Shown here piece by piece: positions 16,686 through 25,723 of a stretch of DNA of 35,884 nucleotides. The DNA is from Alphaproteobacteria bacterium. Lineage in GTDB: Bacteria; Pseudomonadota; Alphaproteobacteria; CAAGCB01; CAG-977. Both the position numbers and the translations under genes were made by a program. The first letter of the stretch is position 1. The number at the start of each line of letters is the position of its first letter. Location: assembly GCA_024413465.1 (NCBI GenBank), contig JAKSVU010000017.1:1-35884 (forward strand). The letters are read 5' to 3'. A model generated the notes under the pieces. It was given only the letters and a program-made list of their open reading frames with translations. It made no database searches and had not been told where the DNA came from.

Positions 16686-17802
16686 ATGAAAGCTGAAACA
16701 ATTTCGTTAATCGAAGAAATCAAGCAATCTTTAGAATTGCTGAGGAGGCATCTTTGACTGGGATAAGGCATTATACCGATTAGAAGAAATCAATTCCCTA
16801 ACTGCAGATGCAAATTTATGGAATAATCCAGAAGAAGCTCAAAAATTAATGGCTGAGCGTCAAAATTTAGAAGATTCGATTAGTGGTGTTAAAAAAATCG
16901 AACAAAATTTAACAGACTGTGCAGAATTAATCGAAATGGGCGAAGCCGAAAACGACGAAGAAATTGTTACAGAAGCTGAAAAAACATTGGCAGATACGCT
17001 AACCTTTGCCAAAAAACAAACTTTAGAAGCCTTATTATCCGGTGAAGCAGATAAAAATGATACTTATCTGGAAATTCACGCTGGAGCCGGTGGAACGGAA
17101 GCTCAAGATTGGTCTGAAATGCTATTGCGTATGTATATGCGTTGGGCTGAAAAACACAATTATAAAGTTGAATATCTTGAAGCAAGTGAGGGGGAAGAAG
17201 CTGGTATTAAATCAGCAGTTATCAAAGTTTCGGGACATAACGCTTACGGATGGTTAAAAACGGAATCTGGCGTTCATCGTCTTGTTCGTATTTCACCATT
17301 TGATGCAAATGCTCGTCGTCATACTAGTTTTGGATCAGTTTGGGTTTATCCTGTAATTGATGACAGCATTAAAATTGATATCAATCCGGCTGATTGTAAA
17401 ATTGATACGTATCGTTCTAGTGGTGCAGGTGGACAACACATCAACAAAACAGAATCTGCCGTTCGTATTACCCATATACCAACGGGTGTTGTCGTCAGTT
17501 GTCAGACACAACGTTCTCAATTTCAAAATAAAGACGTTGCTTGGTCAATGTTGCGTGCTCGTTTATACGAAATTGAATTAAAGAAAAAAGAAGAACAAAT
17601 TCAATTAATCGAAGATGAAAAATCAGATATTGGTTGGGGGCATCAAATTCGTTCTTACGTTTTACAACCATATCAGATGGTTAAAGATTTAAGAACGGAA
17701 GCCGAAACATCTGATACAAAAGGTGTTTTAGACGGAGACATCGATCTATTTTTAGAAGCTTCTTTAGCATCAAGGATCAAAGGCGATGCTCAACAAATCT
17801 AA
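16686..17802 (+). CDS. prfB: Peptide chain release factor 2, programmed +1 frameshift
   Basis: RF2 terminates translation at UGA and UAA. The gene starts at ATG 16686; frame 0 reads 23 codons to an in-frame TGA at 16755, and the rest continues in the +1 frame from GAC 16756, giving 371 residues. The codon-recognition motif SPF lies at residues 203-205 and the peptidyl-hydrolysis motif GGQ at 248-250, close to their E. coli positions. An annotation from the downstream ATG at 16849 would lose about 54 N-terminal residues, including the first helices. The frameshift forms an autoregulatory loop: low RF2 slows termination at the TGA and favours the shift. It follows mrcA by 20 bp, and the lipoprotein gene begins inside its last codons. 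Confidence 0.96.
16741..16758 (+). promoter_or_regulatory. prfB programmed +1 frameshift site
   Basis: AGGAGG (16743-16748) acts as an internal Shine-Dalgarno three bases before the slippery CTT (16752-16754), followed by TGA then C. The order SD-N3-CTT-TGA-C matches the known RF2 frameshift cassette, in which the P-site tRNA-Leu slips from CUU to UUU. The SD here is a perfect AGGAGG. Confidence 0.95.
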
Positions 17803-18559
17803 TATAGAAAAAGGCCTGGTTCGAATTGTTCAGATTTTCTGTTTAACAATAATGGGCATTTTTTTAAACGGATGTGTTGATCCTCTCTATAAAACGGATC
17901 CTGCAATTTACCAACAATACAAGTATTGGGAAACTGGACAGCAAAATTGGCGAGAATTTGGTGATTTTCGTATTTTATTTTTCCATGATACGTATGAAGG
18001 AATTCATAAACTTAATATGAATACGATTAAAGATGGCGTTCCTTCACGCGAATTTGGATATTTGGAAGCTATTCGAAAAGTAGGTTTTGATTTAATGGAA
18101 GAAATTTGCGGTTCAAAAGAAATCCTAGCTTTAAATTCTCCTGCAAATTCTACCCTCGACAGATTATTTTATCAAGATTATAAAATGACAATTTCCGTTC
18201 GTTTCCAATGTAAAAATGAAACTTTTCCAATGGGGGCTGAATTTTTACAAACCGAACAAGAAAAATGGAACATGGCAGAACGGACTTGGGATGAAATTGA
18301 CGACACAAAAGCTGTTATTGACGTTTTACCAACCAGAAAAAATAACCTTGAACAAATCAAAGTTCGCGTTTTCAACAATGATGAAAATATGAACAGAAAA
18401 TTAGCTCGTAAATGGATGAGAAAAATTTGTGACGGACCTTTTGAAAATTTATATATTCATCCTGCTGTTGAAACATTGCCTATTGGCAAAAAACCGGATA
18501 TTATTTCAAAAGATAACATTTACCAGTATGGATTCAAATGTATAGGAGAACATAAATGA
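17786..18559 (+). CDS. Putative lipoprotein
   Basis: A 257-residue protein with a lipoprotein signal: a basic N-terminus, a hydrophobic core from about 13 and the lipobox FLNGC with the lipidated Cys30. The mature part is soluble, mixed alpha/beta and of no family I recognise; it has Trp-rich segments ([20 protein letters not shown]) and conserved-looking cysteines (EEICGS, FQCKNE, RKICDGP). The start overlaps the end of prfB by 17 bp, with AAAGGCG as ribosome site inside prfB, so translation may be coupled to RF2. The next gene overlaps its stop (ATGA). It is likely anchored in the inner or outer membrane. Function unknown. Confidence 0.75.
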   Translation: MLNKSNIEKGLVRIVQIFCLTIMGIFLNGCVDPLYKTDPAIYQQYKYWETGQQNWREFGDFRILFFHDTYEGIHKLNMNTIKDGVPSREFGYLEAIRKVGFDLMEEICGSKEILALNSPANSTLDRLFYQDYKMTISVRFQCKNETFPMGAEFLQTEQEKWNMAERTWDEIDDTKAVIDVLPTRKNNLEQIKVRVFNNDENMNRKLARKWMRKICDGPFENLYIHPAVETLPIGKKPDIISKDNIYQYGFKCIGEHK

Positions 18560-19371
18560 AAATAGCAGTTATTGTGGGATTATCACTAGTTTGTTTATAT
18601 ATTTTTGTTATTTTATTTTTTTGGATTTTCCAAAACAAGTTTATGTTCTGTCCTAAAACACGTCTTATTACAGGCCATCAAGACGAATTATTTGACTATC
18701 AAGAAGTCAGCTTACGCACTGGAGATAAATTAAATTTACAAGCTTATTATCATGCTCCAGAAGATAACGAAAAACCTGTTATTATATTTTTCCATGGAAA
18801 TACTGGAACGGCCTTTGATTCTATGCATAAAATGATTCCACTTGTCAATGCTGGATATGGAATATTGATGCCAGAATATCGTGGCTATGGTAAAAACAAA
18901 GGTGAACCTTCTGAACAGGGATTTTTATTGGATGGAATGGCTGCTGTTTCTTTTGTTAGAGATCAAATGGGTGAAAAAGCTAAAATCATCTATTTTGGGC
19001 ATAGTATGGGAACAGGTGTTGCAAATATGTTAGCTGAAGAAATTCCACCTGCTGGTTTAATTTTAGAAGGTGGTTTTACGTCTATGACAGATGCTGCTAA
19101 AAGTGCTTACCCATTTTTACCTATAAAACTCTTTATCAAGAACAAATTTAATTCTATCAAAATGATTAGTAAATTAACAGCTCCATTACTCATTCTTCAC
19201 GGAGAACAGGATAAAACTATTCCTTTTGCTCAAGCCTTAGAAATGCAAAATGCTGCAATTCATTCAACAAACAAGACTTTAAAATCATACCCTACAGGTC
19301 ATCATAATGATTTGTATGATTTGAATTATGGAAATGATATTGTTGCTTGGTTAAAAGAAACGTATAAATAG
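18556..19371 (+). CDS. Alpha/beta hydrolase, membrane-anchored (BEM46/ABHD13-like)
   Basis: A 271-residue serine hydrolase. One TM segment (about 4-24) anchors it with the catalytic domain probably on the periplasmic side. The triad is visible: nucleophile Ser150 in GHSMGTG, Asp219 in HGEQDKTIP and His249/250 in GHHNDLYD. The oxyanion strand is FFHGNTG (79-84) and the MPEYRGYGKNKGEPSE segment is typical of this family, which includes YfhR and fungal BEM46. Substrates are unknown; a thioesterase, lipase or esterase role is possible. The start overlaps the lipoprotein stop (ATGA) with GGAG upstream, and pnuC follows after 2 bp, so these three form a coupled set. Confidence 0.85.
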   Translation: MKIAVIVGLSLVCLYIFVILFFWIFQNKFMFCPKTRLITGHQDELFDYQEVSLRTGDKLNLQAYYHAPEDNEKPVIIFFHGNTGTAFDSMHKMIPLVNAGYGILMPEYRGYGKNKGEPSEQGFLLDGMAAVSFVRDQMGEKAKIIYFGHSMGTGVANMLAEEIPPAGLILEGGFTSMTDAAKSAYPFLPIKLFIKNKFNSIKMISKLTAPLLILHGEQDKTIPFAQALEMQNAAIHSTNKTLKSYPTGHHNDLYDLNYGNDIVAWLKETYK

Positions 19372-19373
19372 AA

Positions 19374-20078
19374 ATGCACAGAATTTTATCTTTTTTGAAA
19401 AATGAATTTTATTCATTTTCATTGATGGAGCGTTTTGTTTTTCCTCTGATTATTTTTATAGTTTTCGGAATTTCTGTCGTTTCAAAAGATAATTTTCTCG
19501 TTCTTTCTACTTCAATTTTAAATATCTTGTTTGTCTTACTAGCAGGCAAAGCAAAATATTATTGCAACGTTTTTGGGGCAATAGGTAGTATTCTATATAT
19601 TTATATTGCTTATCAAAATAAATTATTCGGCACCTGTGCTCTTTATTTATTCGTTTATATTCCAATGACAACCAGTGCCTTTATTCTTTGGCGAAAACAT
19701 TTGAAATTAGGGACTGCTGAAATTCAAAAAACACAGCTTACAAATAAAGTCTATTTATTGTATATTCTGTCTTGCTTTATTGCCACAATCATCACCTATT
19801 TTATCCTAAAATACTTTGGTGATATTCACCCTGTTATGGATGCTTTCATTACTATTTTTTCAATTTTCGGACAACTTTTATCAGTGAAAAGATGTTTTCA
19901 ACAATGGCATTTATGGATATTCGTCAATATCCTCTCATTTGTTATGTGGCTTGATCTCGCTTTATCTGGAACCCCTGCAATAGCTATGGTTTTCGTTTGG
20001 TTTATTTATTCTGTAACTGCTATTTATTTTTACTTTATTTGGAAAAAAGATTTAAAACAATCATTCTTGCCCCGGTAA
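19374..20078 (+). CDS. pnuC: PnuC-type nicotinamide riboside transporter
   Basis: A 234-residue inner-membrane protein with about seven hydrophobic segments from residue 22 to 224. The segment FQQWHLWIFVNILSFVMWL near the C-terminal half carries the Trp-rich pattern typical of PnuC, whose family imports nicotinamide riboside and related vitamins by facilitated diffusion for NAD salvage. It lies 2 bp after the hydrolase gene with no strong ribosome site, so translation probably depends on coupling. Its last 18 bp overlap the 3' end of the convergent kinase gene. Substrate is uncertain: PnuX and PnuT relatives carry riboflavin or thiamine, and no kinase gene nearby discriminates. Confidence 0.78.
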   Translation: MHRILSFLKNEFYSFSLMERFVFPLIIFIVFGISVVSKDNFLVLSTSILNILFVLLAGKAKYYCNVFGAIGSILYIYIAYQNKLFGTCALYLFVYIPMTTSAFILWRKHLKLGTAEIQKTQLTNKVYLLYILSCFIATIITYFILKYFGDIHPVMDAFITIFSIFGQLLSVKRCFQQWHLWIFVNILSFVMWLDLALSGTPAIAMVFVWFIYSVTAIYFYFIWKKDLKQSFLPR

Positions 20079-21452
20079 AACGACTTTAAATGTTGTTCCA
20101 GCTTCTGCAGAACTTTCTACGGAAATTTCACCTTTATGATGTTTAACGATTTCTGCAACGATTGCTAATCCCAACCCTGTTCCGTTTGCTTTTGATTTCA
20201 TCTCAGCTACACGATAAAAACGTTCAAACAAATGTGGCAAAGCTGCTTTTGGAATAATGTCTCCTGTGTTATGAACTTCAACGATAAATTGGTTATCCTG
20301 CTCTTTTGCAGTTAAAGTAATTTTTCCCCGTTGCTGTCCATATTTTAAAGCATTATCCGTTAAATTTTGAAAAACCTGAAATAATTGTGATTCAAATCCG
20401 ACGATTTTCAATGATTGAATTGCAGATTTAATCACAATTTTATCTCCGAATTTATCAGCCTTTGCCTCCAAGGCAGTTTTTACTTTTTTCAAAATTTCTG
20501 GAATATTCACTTCTTCTGCAGGTTTTTCGCGATTAATTTCCAACTTTGACAAAGACAACAAATTTTCAATCAAAATAGACATTCTTTCGCTTTGTTGCTT
20601 CATAATTCCAAAAAACTTTTTTTGGTCTTCAGGTTTCATGTCAGGTGTTGCATCCATCGTTTCAATAAACCCTGATAAAATGGATAAAGGTGTTCTTAAT
20701 TCATGACTTGCATTTGCCACAAAATCAGTTTGCATCTGTTCAAAAATTTTTCGTGCCGTGATGTCATAAAAAGAAATCAAAGCAACAGCCCCACCATTTG
20801 CCTGTGCTGGTAAGCGTTCTATCTTAACAGAATAGATTTTATCATTTAAAACGGCTTCTGTTTTTTGTTTACGAAATTGACCGTCTAAAACCATCTTTGC
20901 TTTTTCAGCCAAATCTGTTTTTTCAACGACACTTGACAATTCTTTACCACGAATACTTTGACCAAAAATTTGACGAGCTGATAAATTAGCCCCTGTCAAA
21001 ATCATTTGATCATCTATCATTAACAAAGGATCTGGCAAACTATCTAGCACCGCCGCATCAGACAAAGTTTGTGCCGTTAATTCTTCAGTTTTATTCAACC
21101 AAACGGAACGCATTCTGTTAATAGAATGAATAATACGGGTTGTTTCGTCTGTATCTATGGCAGAAGTTTGTTCTTCTCCATCTTCTGATAAACTATGAAT
21201 GTATTTCGTTAAATCTTCTAATTTAGTAAAAAAAGGCAAAGCCAATACGATTGTCAAAACAACGATTGTCCCGAAGGCAACGATTGCAATAATTGGTTCA
21301 ATTTCATTACACAAAGCTAAAATCAATAACGTCAAGGCTGTCGGTAATGACACAATCATCACGCGTTCAATAAATCGTTTTGGAGCTTCCACGTTATCGT
21401 TTTGACGAATATGTTCTTTGATTTTCGTATATTTTTTTCTTAAATTTATCAC
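20061..21452 (-). CDS. PhoR-like sensor histidine kinase
   Basis: A 463-residue membrane kinase. Two TM helices (about 31-48 and 53-74) flank almost no periplasmic loop, as in PhoR. A HAMP-like/linker stretch precedes a PAS domain (about 133-235), then HisKA with phospho-acceptor His250 in NASHELRTPLS, and HATPase_c with NLTDNALKYG and GTGLGLAI. The lack of a sensing loop and the PAS domain fit PhoR, which works with PstSCAB-PhoU in phosphate sensing, but no phoB, pst or phoU gene is adjacent. The cognate regulator is therefore not visible here. The gene ends inside the convergent pnuC. Family confident, identity as PhoR moderate. Confidence 0.82.
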   Translation of the reverse strand: MINLRKKYTKIKEHIRQNDNVEAPKRFIERVMIVSLPTALTLLILALCNEIEPIIAIVAFGTIVVLTIVLALPFFTKLEDLTKYIHSLSEDGEEQTSAIDTDETTRIIHSINRMRSVWLNKTEELTAQTLSDAAVLDSLPDPLLMIDDQMILTGANLSARQIFGQSIRGKELSSVVEKTDLAEKAKMVLDGQFRKQKTEAVLNDKIYSVKIERLPAQANGGAVALISFYDITARKIFEQMQTDFVANASHELRTPLSILSGFIETMDATPDMKPEDQKKFFGIMKQQSERMSILIENLLSLSKLEINREKPAEEVNIPEILKKVKTALEAKADKFGDKIVIKSAIQSLKIVGFESQLFQVFQNLTDNALKYGQQRGKITLTAKEQDNQFIVEVHNTGDIIPKAALPHLFERFYRVAEMKSKANGTGLGLAIVAEIVKHHKGEISVESSAEAGTTFKVVLPGQE

Positions 21453-21557
21453 AGCATATCATCCTTTGTTGATTACAAAAATTATAACCACATTTTAAGT
21501 AAAATGATATGATAAATTAAAAAATAGCAACATATTTAACCACACAACTTAGAAAGA

Positions 21558-21622
21558 TTAGATGGATTTAGAAAAAGATTGTTGAAAAGAACAACAACCT
21601 TTTTTCATAATGTTCCATCTAA
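21558..21622. other. Nested inverted repeat, possible structured RNA or terminator
   Basis: An inner stem (AAAAAG-A-TTGTTG at 21572-21584 with CAACAA-C-CTTTTT at 21592-21604) is enclosed by a perfect 9-bp outer pair, TTAGATGGA (21558-21566) and TCCATCTAA (21614-21622). The inner hairpin ends in a T-run on the plus strand and looks terminator-like. It lies between the start of the kinase gene and the end of the malic enzyme gene, where no plus-strand gene needs terminating, so a small RNA or a mobile repeat is possible. Confidence 0.35.
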
Positions 21623-21708
21623 AACTTTTGCCTATTAAATAATATTAAAGAATTCTTACAAATCAATTCTCCGACAAAAATTGCCATTCTTTATTTTTTA
21701 AGAACTTT

Positions 21709-21734
21709 AAAAGGAGAGTTTTACCTCTCCTTTT
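21709..21734 (-). terminator. Terminator of the malic enzyme gene
   Basis: AAAAGGAGAG (21709-21718) pairs exactly with CTCTCCTTTT (21725-21734) around a 6-nt loop, 7 bp after the stop of the minus-strand malic enzyme gene. The stem ends in TTTT on the minus strand. It would also work on the plus strand, which ends in TTTTTT. Confidence 0.8.
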
Positions 21735-21740
21735 TTATTT

Positions 21741-22970
21741 CTATCTTTTCAATCTAGCTTTTAAAGATTGTTTATACTCATCCCAGTTTGTAATATTGAT
21801 CTGAGCAACTCCGCTTTCCATAGCAGCCTTTGCAACTGCAGGTGCAACAACTTCAATCAATCTAGGATCAAATGGATCTGGAATAATATTTTCCTTATTT
21901 AATCCATCAATACGTGCCAATTCTGATAAAGCAATCGCAGCTGCTTTTTTCATCTCTTCATTAATTGTTTTTGCACGAACGTCTAACGTTCCGCGGAAAA
22001 TATATGGGAAGCCTAAAACATTATTCACCTGATTTGGATAATCTGAACGCCCTGTTGCTACGATACAATCTGGACAAGCTTTATACGCTTCTTCTGGCGT
22101 AATTTCAGGATTTGGATTTGCCAAAGCAAAAATGATCGGCTTGTCAGCCATTGTTTTAACCATTTCACCCGTCAATGCCCCGGCAACGGATAATCCTAAA
22201 AAGACGTCAGCCCCGACAACAGCTTCTTGCAGAGTTCTTTTATCCGTTTCAACGGCAAATTTTTGTTTATATTCATTCATTCCTGCCGTTCTACCGGTAT
22301 AAATAACACCTTTTGAATCGCACATAATGATATTTTTAACGCCAAAAGAAACTAACAAATTTGTACAAGCAATAGCGGCAGCTCCTGCCCCATTCACAAC
22401 AACTTTAATCTCTTCAATTTTTTTGCCATTTAATAACAACCCATTTAACAAGCCAGCGGCAACAACACACGCCGTTCCGTGTTGATCATCATGGAATACA
22501 GGAATAGGCATAATTTCACGCAATTTCTGTTCAATATAAAAACATTCCGGTGCTTTTATATCTTCCAAATTAATTCCACCAAAACCGGTACAAGCTAATT
22601 TAACGGCAGAAATCACTTCGTCAGGATTATGAGAATCGATTTCTAAATCCATCGCATCAACGTCTGCAAAATTTTTAAATAGAACGGCTTTTCCTTCCAT
22701 CACTGGTTTTGAAGCCAAAGCCCCAATATCACCCAATCCCAAGACTGCAGTTCCATTAGAAACGACAGCAACCATATTTCCTTTTGTCGTATAACGATAA
22801 GCATCACTTGGATTTTTTTCAATTTCCAAACAAGGAGCAGCTACACCCGGAGAATATGCCAAGGATAAATCTTTTCTGTCTCTCAAAGGCTTTGTCACCT
22901 TGATTTCCATTTTTCCAGCTCGACCTGTACAATGCAATTCGAGTGATTGTTCTGCTAAAGTTTTTGTCAT
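21741..22970 (-). CDS. Malic enzyme (oxaloacetate-decarboxylating malate dehydrogenase), short form
   Basis: A 409-residue enzyme converting malate to pyruvate and CO2 with reduction of NAD(P)+. Residues about 18-150 hold the N-terminal malic domain ([38 protein letters not shown] is the divalent-metal/active-site region), and the remainder is the NAD-binding domain with the dinucleotide loop [11 protein letters not shown]. It ends at about 409, unlike the roughly 760-residue MaeB-type proteins of most Proteobacteria, which carry a C-terminal phosphotransacetylase domain. The gene is divergent from mutS across 74 bp, an arrangement I recall from Alphaproteobacteria. NADP versus NAD preference cannot be settled by eye. 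Confidence 0.92.
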   Translation of the reverse strand: MTKTLAEQSLELHCTGRAGKMEIKVTKPLRDRKDLSLAYSPGVAAPCLEIEKNPSDAYRYTTKGNMVAVVSNGTAVLGLGDIGALASKPVMEGKAVLFKNFADVDAMDLEIDSHNPDEVISAVKLACTGFGGINLEDIKAPECFYIEQKLREIMPIPVFHDDQHGTACVVAAGLLNGLLLNGKKIEEIKVVVNGAGAAAIACTNLLVSFGVKNIIMCDSKGVIYTGRTAGMNEYKQKFAVETDKRTLQEAVVGADVFLGLSVAGALTGEMVKTMADKPIIFALANPNPEITPEEAYKACPDCIVATGRSDYPNQVNNVLGFPYIFRGTLDVRAKTINEEMKKAAAIALSELARIDGLNKENIIPDPFDPRLIEVVAPAVAKAAMESGVAQINITNWDEYKQSLKARLKR

Positions 22971-23044
22971 TTTTTAAAATCTCTTTTGTTAAATCAAATT
23001 TAATATGGTAGAAATAGCATAGTTTTTTTTAAAAGTGAAACATT
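22971..23044. promoter_or_regulatory. Divergent promoter region, malic enzyme / mutS
   Basis: Only 74 bp separate the two divergent start codons, so both promoters must overlap here or lie inside the genes. The stretch is AT-rich, with no clear Shine-Dalgarno before mutS (GTGAAACATT then ATG) and no unambiguous -35/-10 pair. Confidence 0.4.
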
Positions 23045-25723
23045 ATGACAAATGAAAATAAACATACACCGTTAATGGAACAATACTTTGCCATCAAGGA
23101 AAAGCATCCTGGGTATTTATTGTTTTTCAGACTTGGTGATTTTTATGAAATGTTTTTCGATGATGCTAAACAGGCATCAACAGCCCTTGATATTGCTTTA
23201 ACAAAACGTGGTCGAGAAGCTGGACAAGATATTCCTATGTGTGGAGTGCCCGTTCACAGCCATGAAATGTATCTTGCCCGTCTCATCAGAAAAGGATTTA
23301 AAATAGCTATCTGTGAACAGACGGAAGATCCCGAACAAGCCAGAAAATTGCGTGGATCAACAGCTCTTATCAATCGTGACGTCATTCGCTTAATTACTCC
23401 CGGCACGCTAACCGAAGAAAATATTTTACAAGCAGATGCTCCTAACTATTTACTTTCTCTAACTCAGACAAGTGATGGAATCGGAATCGCTTGGGCTGAT
23501 ATTTCAACAGGTTTATTTAACGTTCAAACGTTGCCAGATAAAAATTCAACGACAATTTCCACAGCCATCGCCCGATTAGAACCAAAAGAAATCGTTATTT
23601 CTGATAAGCTGATTCAGGCTCCTGAATATTTTGAAACGTTTAATGATTATAAGCGTCTTTTGACACCACTTCCTCCTGTTCGCTTCTCACCGGAAAATGG
23701 CAAAAAAAGATTAGAAGATTTTTATCACGTTTCAACGCTTGATGCTTTTGGCACTTTCAATTCTTGCGAATTAGGTGCTGCCGGAGCATTACTTGATTAC
23801 GTTGAATTAACCCAAAAAGGACAACATCCTCGATTAAATACTCTTCAAAAATTCACAAATGGGTCAATGATGGAAATCGATAGTGCCACCAGACGCAATT
23901 TGGAATTATTTCACTCTCTTTCTGGAGATAAAAAAGGTTCTTTGTTCTATGCAATTGATCGCACAAAAACGGCAACAGGAACTCGTTTATTATATCAGTA
24001 TTTATCAACTCCACTCACAAATATTCAAGCAATCAATGAACGCTTAGACAGAATAGAATTTTTTACCTTAAACAGACATCAACGGGAAAAAATACAAAAT
24101 TGTCTGATGTCCTGTCCTGATATGGAACGTTCTCTTTCCAGATTATCTTTAGGTCGGGCAGGTCCTCGTGATTTAGCTGTTTTTCGTGATACACTTAATC
24201 AAATTCCGACAATTAAAAACGTTCTTGCTGAAGAAGAAAATTTACCTCCTGCGATTCAACGCTGTTTTGATTTACTCGATGCACACGAACAACTTGCTTT
24301 AAAATTAACGAAAGCTCTAGCAGATGATTTGCCACTTCTTGCACGAGATGGTGGCTTTATTCGTCCAGGATATTCTGCAGAATTGGATGAACTAAAATCT
24401 TTACGAGATGACAGCCGACAAATGATAGCTGGACTTCAATCTAAATATGCTGAAATTGCAGGTATTCCAAGTTTAAAAGTTGCCCACAATAATATTTTGG
24501 GATTTTACGTTGAAGTTTCTGCCAAAAATGGTGCTGAATTACTCGACAAAGCCCGTTCTGGACAATCAATCTTCTTACATCGTCAAACGATGTCAAATGC
24601 CATTCGATTTACAACAGTTGAATTATCAGAACTTGAATCAAAATTGAAAGGTGTTGCAGAAAAAGTTCTCTCATTGGAACTGGATTTATTTGCTGATTTA
24701 GCAAACGATATTATGAATCAAGCAACAACCATCAGTCAAACAGCTCATTATCTTGCCGTTCTTGACGTAGCTAGCAGTCTTGCTTTATTAGCAGAAACGG
24801 AAAATTATACTCGCCCTATAATTGAAGACTCTCTTGCCTTTGATATTGAACAAGGACGTCATCCAATTGTCGAACAAAAAATGGCGGAGGAACATAATTC
24901 ATTTATTGGAAACGATTGCAGATTAGGAAACCCTGATACAAAAGATGGCAGATTATGGTTAATTACTGGACCAAATATGGCTGGTAAAAGTACCTTCTTA
25001 AGACAAAATGCCTTAATTGCAATTTTAGCCCAAGCTGGATGTTTCGTTCCTGCTAAAAAAGCAGTCATTGGTATCGTTGATAAAGTCTTTTCCCGTGTTG
25101 GAGCTGCAGATGATCTTGCACGCGGTCGTTCTACATTTATGGTTGAAATGGTTGAAACCGCAGCAATTTTAAATCAATCAACTCCAAAATCACTCGTTAT
25201 TTTAGATGAAATTGGTCGTGGAACGGCAACTTTTGACGGTTTATCCATTGCTTGGGCTGTTTGTGAACATTTACACAATACAAATCAAGCTCGTGCTTTA
25301 TTCGCAACACATTATCACGAATTAACAGCTTTATCAGAATTGTTGCCTCACTTATCCTTATACACAATGAAAATCAAAGAATGGAAAGGGAACGTTGTTT
25401 TCCTACATGAAGTAATGGCAGGTTCGGCAGACAGATCTTATGGAATTCACGTTGGTAAACTCGCTGGTCTTCCTCCTGTTGTGATTACACGAGCAAAACA
25501 GGTTTTGGAACAATTAGAAAAGAAAGGTGCAAATCAAATTACCTTTATGAATGATTTACCTTTGTTTGCTATGCTTAAAGAAGAAGAAAAAGAAAAGAAC
25601 TCTCCAGTCGTAGAAGAAGAGTTTAATCCTGTTTTAGATTCTTTAAAACAATTAGATTTAGATTCATTAACACCAAAACAAGCCTTAGATGAACTCTATA
25701 AATTGAAAAGTTTAATCAAATGA
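23045..25723 (+). CDS. mutS: DNA mismatch repair protein MutS
   Basis: An 892-residue mismatch-recognition ATPase. The N-terminal domain carries the mismatch-probing F-Y-E triad (Phe33-Tyr34-Glu35 in GDFYEMFFDD). Connector, lever/core and clamp domains follow, then the ABC-type ATPase with Walker A GPNMAGKST (about 642-650) and Walker B LVILDEIGRG (about 716-725), the signature RGRSTFMVEM and the ATHYHELT motif. Length and order are those of bacterial MutS1. Its stop overlaps the glnD start (ATGA), so the two are translationally coupled. No mutL lies in the window. Confidence 0.97.
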   Translation: MTNENKHTPLMEQYFAIKEKHPGYLLFFRLGDFYEMFFDDAKQASTALDIALTKRGREAGQDIPMCGVPVHSHEMYLARLIRKGFKIAICEQTEDPEQARKLRGSTALINRDVIRLITPGTLTEENILQADAPNYLLSLTQTSDGIGIAWADISTGLFNVQTLPDKNSTTISTAIARLEPKEIVISDKLIQAPEYFETFNDYKRLLTPLPPVRFSPENGKKRLEDFYHVSTLDAFGTFNSCELGAAGALLDYVELTQKGQHPRLNTLQKFTNGSMMEIDSATRRNLELFHSLSGDKKGSLFYAIDRTKTATGTRLLYQYLSTPLTNIQAINERLDRIEFFTLNRHQREKIQNCLMSCPDMERSLSRLSLGRAGPRDLAVFRDTLNQIPTIKNVLAEEENLPPAIQRCFDLLDAHEQLALKLTKALADDLPLLARDGGFIRPGYSAELDELKSLRDDSRQMIAGLQSKYAEIAGIPSLKVAHNNILGFYVEVSAKNGAELLDKARSGQSIFLHRQTMSNAIRFTTVELSELESKLKGVAEKVLSLELDLFADLANDIMNQATTISQTAHYLAVLDVASSLALLAETENYTRPIIEDSLAFDIEQGRHPIVEQKMAEEHNSFIGNDCRLGNPDTKDGRLWLITGPNMAGKSTFLRQNALIAILAQAGCFVPAKKAVIGIVDKVFSRVGAADDLARGRSTFMVEMVETAAILNQSTPKSLVILDEIGRGTATFDGLSIAWAVCEHLHNTNQARALFATHYHELTALSELLPHLSLYTMKIKEWKGNVVFLHEVMAGSADRSYGIHVGKLAGLPPVVITRAKQVLEQLEKKGANQITFMNDLPLFAMLKEEEKEKNSPVVEEEFNPVLDSLKQLDLDSLTPKQALDELYKLKSLIK

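Noticed and set aside
16686-16757. prfB as a pseudogene with a frameshift
   Set aside because: The break matches the known programmed frameshift cassette in every element, and the rest of the gene is intact.
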